Assembly (NCBI RefSeq): GCF_001307275.1
Contig: NZ_CP012831.1
Location: forward strand, 496,001-560,000
Origin: Pseudomonas fluorescens
GTDB lineage: Bacteria; Pseudomonadota; Gammaproteobacteria; Pseudomonadales; Pseudomonadaceae
Length of the DNA: 64,000 bases
Reading direction: 5' to 3'
A program made the translations under genes and the position numbers. Below the pieces are notes generated by a model, which had not been told where the DNA came from, made no database searches, and worked only from the letters and a program-made list of their open reading frames with translations. Of this stretch, positions 59,514 through 64,000 are shown in pieces (the stretch's first letter is position 1; each line of letters starts with the position of its first letter).

Positions 59514-62500
59514 TCAGGCATCCACCATGGCCATGGCCTCCTCCACATCCACCGCCACCAGTCGCGAACAGCCAGGCTCATGCATGGTCACCCCCATCAA
59601 CTGATCGGCCATTTCCATGGCGATCTTGTTGTGGGTGATGTAGATGAACTGCACCGTTTCAGACATCTCCTTCACCAGCCGTGCGTAACGGCCTACGTTG
59701 GCGTCGTCCAATGGCGCGTCGACTTCGTCGAGCATGCAGAACGGCGCCGGGTTCAATTTGAAGATGGCAAAGACCAGGGCCAGCGCGGTCAGCGCCTTTT
59801 CGCCACCGGAGAGCAAATGGATGGTGCTGTTCTTCTTGCCAGGAGGACGCGCCATGATTGTCACCCCTGTATCGAGTAAATCTTCGCCCGTCAGTTCCAA
59901 ATAGGCGCTGCCGCCACCGAAAACTTTTGGGAAAAGGGCCTGCAAACCGCCGTTGATCTGATCAAAGGTATCCTTGAAGCGGTTGCGGGTTTCCTTGTCG
60001 ATCTTGCGGATGACGTTTTCCAGGGTCTCCAGCGCTTCCACCAGGTCATCGTTCTGGGCGTCCAGGTAGCGCTTGCGCTCGGACTGCTGCTGGTACTCGT
60101 CGATGGCCGCCAGGTTGATTGCCCCCAGGCGCTGGATACGCTGGGCAATGCGCTCCAGTTCTTCCTCGGCGTCCTTTTCATTCGCCCCGGCCACCAAGGT
60201 GGCGAGCACGCCATCGAGGTCGTAGCCGTCTTCCAGCAATTGGTCCTGCAAGGCTTTGCGCCGCACCGTCAGGGCTTGCCACTCCATGCGCTGCTGTTCC
60301 ATCTGGCCGCGGATCAGTTGGGATTGCTGCTCGGCCTGGCTGCGGCGCTTCTCAGCGTCGCGCAGTTCGCGGTCGGCGTCCTCCAGGGCGATCTGCGCCG
60401 TCTTGAGTTCTTCGTCGACGCTCATGCGCTTGTCGAGCAACTCTTCGAGTTTGAGGCGCAGCTCTTCCAAAGGTGCCTCGCCCTCCTCCAGATTGAGGCT
60501 CAGTTGCTCGCGTTTTTCGGTCAGGCGTTCGGACTGCATTTCCAGTCGTTCCAAGGCCTGGCGCGTGGAATCGTATTGAGCCTTGAGCGAGCCCAGGCGC
60601 ACCGCCAACTGATGGGCGTGGTCCTTGTGCTGGCGTGCTTCCTGGCGCACCCGATCCAGGCGCTCACGCAAGCTGTCACGCTGGGCCAGCAGCAGTTCAC
60701 GCTGCTCGGTGTCCAGTGCCATGGCATCGAGGGCCTCTTGCAGTTGCAAGCGCGCCTCACCGATCTGTTCGTGCTCCAGCGCCCGCTGCTCGCCCAGCTC
60801 GGTGATTTCTTCTTCCAGGCGGGTGCGACGCAGCGCCAGTTGCTCGACCTTGGCCTTGCCGGCCGACAACTGCGCCTTGAGCTCGCCTTGCTGGCGCGCT
60901 TCATCCTGCAACAGCCGCCGCAGGTGTTCGCGGCCGTTTTCCTGTTGACGCTGTTGCGCCCGCAGGTTTTGCAATTCGGTTTCCAGGGCTTCGACTCTGG
61001 CTTCGCGCTCTTCGCGTTCGGCGCCCAGGCGCTGGATTTCCTGGCCACGGGCGAGCATGCCGCTCTCGGCTTCGCTGGCCCGGCGCACCCGCAGGAAATG
61101 CCGGCCGACCCAATACCCGTCACGACTGATCAGGCTTTCGCCGGCCGCCAATTGCCCGCGCAGGGCCAACGCCTGCTCAAGGCTGTCCACCGGCTTGACC
61201 TGTCCCAGCCACGGCGACAAGTCCACCTGGGCCTCGACCTTGTCCAGCAAGCTGCCGGGAATTCGTACTCCGTCGCCGGCCGGGCTGAGCAGGCGCAGAT
61301 CGCCCTGGGTAAAGCCCGACAGGTCGAAGCCGCCGAAGTCATCCACCAGCACCGCTTGCAGGTCGGCCCCCAGCACGGTTTCCACCGCCAGCTCCCAACC
61401 GGCATCGACCTTCAGCCCCTCGGCCAGCCGCGGGCGTTCGGCCAGGTGCTGGTCGCGCAGCCATTCGGCGGTGCCGGTGCCCGGGTCCAGCGCCGCTTGC
61501 TGCAAGGCCTCCAGCGAAGCCAGGCGCCCATTGAGCCGCTGCAACTCACCCTGGCCCTGCTGCTGGTTCTGCAAGGCCAATTGCAAGGCCTGGCGCAGTT
61601 GCTCAAGGCGTTCGACCTGGGCGTCTTCGCTGGCCTGCAAGTCTTCGAGGGTGGCTTCGCTGGTCGCCAGTTGTTCGCTCAGTTCCAGGATCGCTGCGTC
61701 TTCCGGGTCCGCCGCGAGCAAGGCGCGTTCTTCGGACAGGCGGCGCTGGCGTTCGGCCAGGCGCTCCATACTGGTTTCCAACTGCTGGATGCGCGACTGC
61801 TGGACTTCAGCCTGGCGCCGCGGCTCGGCCGAGGCCAGGTTGAAGCTGTCCCACTGCTCTTGCCAGCCATGCATGGTCAGTTCGGCTTCTTCCAGGGCCG
61901 CGGCGGCCTCTTCGGCGGCGGCACTGGTGATTTCCTGCTCCGGCGTGAGCCTGTCCAGCTCTTCGCCAAGGGTCAACAGCAGTGTGCGGTCGTGGCCCAG
62001 GTGCGATTCGGTTTCCAGGCGCGCCCGCTCGGCTTCCTTCAAGTCATCCTGCAACTGCCGCAGCCGTTGCTGCCCATGCTGGATGCTCTGCTCGACCCGG
62101 GCAATGTCGCCGCCCACCGAATAGAAGCGTCCTTGCACCAGATTGAAGCGCTCGGACAGGTCATGATGACCGTCGCGCAGGCGCTCGATGGCGGCGTCCG
62201 CATTACGCTGTTCGGCCACCAGGGCTTCGAAGCTGACTTCCTGGTTGCCAATGATCGCTTCACGCTGGCCGACCTGCTCGTTCAACGCCTGCCAGCGCAG
62301 GGCCGAAAGCTGGGCCTTGAGCTGGCGCTCCTCGCCCTTGTATTCCTGGTACTTCTTCGCGGCCTCGGCCTGGCGGTGCAGACGTTCGAGCTGACGTTCG
62401 AGCTCTTCGCGCAGGTCGGTCAGGCGCGCCAGGTTTTCGTGGGTGCGACGAATGCGGTTTTCGGTCTCGCGCCGCCGCTCCTTGTATTTGGAGATCCCCG

Positions 62501-63002
62501 CAGCCTCTTCGATGAAGTTGCGCAGGTCCTCGGGCTTGGCTTCGATCAGCTTGGAGATCATGCCCTGTTCGATGATCGAGTAGCTGCGCGGGCCCAGGCC
62601 GGTGCCGAGGAAAATATCGGTGATGTCGCGACGCCGGCACTTGGCGCCATTGAGGAAATAGCTGTTCTGGCTGTCGCGGGTCACTTTGCGACGAATGGAG
62701 ATTTCCGCATAGGCTGCGTACTCGCCCACCAGGGTGCCGTCGGAGTTGTCGAACACCAGCTCGATGCTCGCCTGGCTTACCGGTTTGCGACTGGTGGAGC
62801 CGTTGAAGATGACATCGGTCATCGACTCGCCGCGCAGGTTCTTGGCTGAGCTCTCGCCCATCACCCAGCGCACGGCGTCGATGATGTTCGACTTGCCGCA
62901 ACCGTTGGGTCCGACCACCGCCGCCATGTTACTGGGGAAGTTCACCGTGGTCGGGTCGACGAAGGACTTGAACCCCGCCAACTTGATGCACTTGAGCCGC
63001 AC
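59514..63002 (-). CDS. smc: SMC, chromosome segregation ATPase
   Basis: A 1162-residue condensin subunit. The N-terminal head has Walker A VVGPNGCGKSN near residue 30. Two long coiled coils (about 170-480 and 680-1000) flank the hinge (about 500-640, with EWLRDQHLAERPRLAEGLKV and VLGADLQAVLVDDFGG). The C-terminal head has signature HLLSGGEKALTALALVFAI and Walker B CMLDEVDAPLDDAN. It starts with GTG at 63002, one base after the stop of the GntR gene (TGA-C-GTG), so translation is likely coupled. Confidence 0.95.
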   Translation of the reverse strand: MRLKCIKLAGFKSFVDPTTVNFPSNMAAVVGPNGCGKSNIIDAVRWVMGESSAKNLRGESMTDVIFNGSTSRKPVSQASIELVFDNSDGTLVGEYAAYAEISIRRKVTRDSQNSYFLNGAKCRRRDITDIFLGTGLGPRSYSIIEQGMISKLIEAKPEDLRNFIEEAAGISKYKERRRETENRIRRTHENLARLTDLREELERQLERLHRQAEAAKKYQEYKGEERQLKAQLSALRWQALNEQVGQREAIIGNQEVSFEALVAEQRNADAAIERLRDGHHDLSERFNLVQGRFYSVGGDIARVEQSIQHGQQRLRQLQDDLKEAERARLETESHLGHDRTLLLTLGEELDRLTPEQEITSAAAEEAAAALEEAELTMHGWQEQWDSFNLASAEPRRQAEVQQSRIQQLETSMERLAERQRRLSEERALLAADPEDAAILELSEQLATSEATLEDLQASEDAQVERLEQLRQALQLALQNQQQGQGELQRLNGRLASLEALQQAALDPGTGTAEWLRDQHLAERPRLAEGLKVDAGWELAVETVLGADLQAVLVDDFGGFDLSGFTQGDLRLLSPAGDGVRIPGSLLDKVEAQVDLSPWLGQVKPVDSLEQALALRGQLAAGESLISRDGYWVGRHFLRVRRASEAESGMLARGQEIQRLGAEREEREARVEALETELQNLRAQQRQQENGREHLRRLLQDEARQQGELKAQLSAGKAKVEQLALRRTRLEEEITELGEQRALEHEQIGEARLQLQEALDAMALDTEQRELLLAQRDSLRERLDRVRQEARQHKDHAHQLAVRLGSLKAQYDSTRQALERLEMQSERLTEKREQLSLNLEEGEAPLEELRLKLEELLDKRMSVDEELKTAQIALEDADRELRDAEKRRSQAEQQSQLIRGQMEQQRMEWQALTVRRKALQDQLLEDGYDLDGVLATLVAGANEKDAEEELERIAQRIQRLGAINLAAIDEYQQQSERKRYLDAQNDDLVEALETLENVIRKIDKETRNRFKDTFDQINGGLQALFPKVFGGGSAYLELTGEDLLDTGVTIMARPPGKKNSTIHLLSGGEKALTALALVFAIFKLNPAPFCMLDEVDAPLDDANVGRYARLVKEMSETVQFIYITHNKIAMEMADQLMGVTMHEPGCSRLVAVDVEEAMAMVDA

Positions 63003-63003
63003 G

Positions 63004-63663
63004 TCAGGCCGCCGTCAGGGCAGCAACCACCAGATCGCAACTGCGCTGGGCGTAGGCCGTCAGCACGATGCGGATCTGCGGCAGATCACGGGCCAGCACG
63101 GCGGCGAGCAGGCGCTGGAACAGGTCGAGAAATTCGCTCATTTCCGCCTTGCGCTGCTCCAGGGCCAGGAAGTAGGCACGGCTCATGGCCGGTTGCAGGT
63201 TCTCGACGGTTTCCTGCAAGTACGGGTTGTTGGCGAAGAGATAGGCCGCGCGCATCACGCTGAAGCTTTCATCGACGAAGGTGCGGATGTCCTGGCGCGC
63301 GTAGGCGTCCTGGAGACGCTGCTGGATGGCCACGAACGGCGCCATGTCGGCCTGTTCTTTCCAGCCATGGGCCACGGCGTTGCCCAGCAGGATGTACAGC
63401 TCGCTCATCAGCGCGCAGAGGCTGCGCACCTTGTGTTCGGTAAGTTCGGTGACGTGGGCGCCACGGCGCGGCAGGATCGCGATCAAATGGCGTCGTTCCA
63501 GGATCAGCAAGGCTTCGCGGACCGAGCCGCGGCTGACATTGAGCGCCAGCGTGACCTTCTGTTCCTGGATGCGCTCTCCCGGCTTCATTTCGCCGCGAAT
63601 GATGCGTTCGGCGAGATGGTGGGCGATTTGCTCGGCGAGGCTGTCCGGGGCCTTGAACGTCAT
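63004..63663 (-). CDS. GntR family regulator with FCD domain
   Basis: A 219-residue FadR-subfamily regulator. The winged helix (about 8-75) has RIIRGEMKPGERIQEQKVTL and LNVSRGSVREALLILERRHL. The C-terminal FCD domain (about 85-210) is helical and likely binds a metal and a carboxylate ligand. It lies directly upstream of smc, one base apart, as in P. aeruginosa. Target genes are not known; divergent genes beyond the window edge are candidates. Two TGAC-N6-GTCA palindromes at 63940-63976 could be its operators. Confidence 0.88.
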   Translation of the reverse strand: MTFKAPDSLAEQIAHHLAERIIRGEMKPGERIQEQKVTLALNVSRGSVREALLILERRHLIAILPRRGAHVTELTEHKVRSLCALMSELYILLGNAVAHGWKEQADMAPFVAIQQRLQDAYARQDIRTFVDESFSVMRAAYLFANNPYLQETVENLQPAMSRAYFLALEQRKAEMSEFLDLFQRLLAAVLARDLPQIRIVLTAYAQRSCDLVVAALTAA

Positions 63664-63798
63664 GGTTGTCCTTCAAACTCTTCGATTTGCACAAGCGGCG
63701 CAGTGTAGCGCACTCGATACGTCATGGCGCAGGGCCTGCAGCGGGTTTTTGGCACGATATAAGCAAAAAAGTTTGAGCTTTTCATCCTGAACCAAACC

Positions 63799-63888
63799 TG
63801 TGGGAGCGAGCTTGCTCGCGATGGCGGTGCACCAGCCGATGAACGCATCGACAGACCCGACGCTATAGCGAGCAAGCTCGCTCCCACA
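63799..63888. repeat. REPIN (GAGCGAGCTTGCTCGCGA family)
   Basis: Arms TGTGGGAGCGAGCTTGCTCG and AGCGAGCAAGCTCGCTCCCA (one mismatch, TATAGCGAG for TATCGCGAG). It lies in the divergent promoter region upstream of the GntR gene. Confidence 0.93.
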
Positions 63889-63939
63889 ATGGGTCCATAC
63901 TGACCAAACACGGCAGTTCATCGACCAAACGAATTTTCC

Positions 63940-63976
63940 TGACCTTTAAGTCAGAAAATCATTGACCGAAAAGTCA
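63940..63976. promoter_or_regulatory. Two tandem TGAC-N6-GTCA palindromes
   Basis: TGACCTTTAAGTCA (63940-63953) and TGACCGAAAAGTCA (63963-63976) start 23 bp apart, about two helical turns. They end 20 bp before an ATG at 63997 on the plus strand. They look like binding sites for a dimeric regulator; which one is unknown. Confidence 0.55.
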
Positions 63977-64000
63977 GACCTGATAAATTCAGGCCCATGT

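Noticed and set aside
60240-62849. An 869-codon frame opposite smc
   Set aside because: Leu/Gln-rich antisense of coiled-coil coding DNA, not a real protein.

Overview
This window is chromosomal DNA from a Pseudomonas, most likely a member of the P. fluorescens group. The evidence is gene order and protein sequence: psrA-lexA-sulA-topA-fadBA-slt, and acnA-aer-cco-ccoGHIS-hemN-anr-apt-recR-dnaX-ligA-zipA-smc, both follow the order I recall from P. aeruginosa. The DNA is GC-rich, codon use is typical of pseudomonads, and the gaps hold many REP/REPIN palindromes of the kind known from P. fluorescens. I see no prophage, insertion sequence, CRISPR array, rRNA or tRNA. About 90 percent of the window is coding.

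Left third (1-22.3 kb). psrA (fatty-acid-responsive TetR regulator) has a double palindromic operator at its own start. lexA-sulA follows with two SOS boxes. Then, on the minus strand, come two small conserved genes, topA and the fadBA beta-oxidation operon; uspA, an ABC-F ATPase, slt, an exporter-type ABC half transporter, pdxB, a MATE efflux pump, tusA and rlmM complete the section. A plus-strand terminator near 10.14 kb has no gene to serve and suggests a small RNA. A 16-codon ORF with a strong ribosome-binding site precedes a 59-residue conserved gene at 17.6 kb.

Middle (22.4-46.2 kb). acnA, a CPBP protease homologue and the energy-taxis receptor aer lead to the respiratory core: two complete tandem ccoNOQP operons for cbb3 oxidases, the maturation genes ccoG, ccoH, ccoI, ccoS and a TauE/DsbD-like membrane gene, then oxygen-independent hemN, the oxygen sensor anr, apt and recR. 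Anr boxes are visible before the second cco operon, ccoG and hemN but not before the first cco operon, so the two oxidases should respond differently to low oxygen. A Phd/VapC-type toxin-antitoxin pair sits between the second cco operon and ccoG.

Right third (46.3-64 kb). An oxidoreductase, ybaB and dnaX are followed by a small variable segment: a periplasmic binding protein, a PAS-GGDEF-EAL protein whose EAL domain lacks two metal-binding aspartates, an XRE regulator and a DUF4823-like lipoprotein. The 4.5S RNA gene ffs with its promoter, a zinc metallopeptidase, ligA, zipA, smc and a GntR/FCD regulator complete the window. Two TGAC-N6-GTCA palindromes lie just before an ATG at the right edge.

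About seventeen REP-type repeats of three sequence families fill the gaps. Two of them supply the last codons and the stop codon of pdxB and rlmM. Nothing here is plainly a new multi-gene system. The best leads are the orphan small-RNA candidate, the leader ORF, the repeat-encoded protein tails, the asymmetric Anr control of the duplicated oxidases and the degenerate EAL enzyme. Identifications rest on sequence motifs and memory of families; no database search was run.
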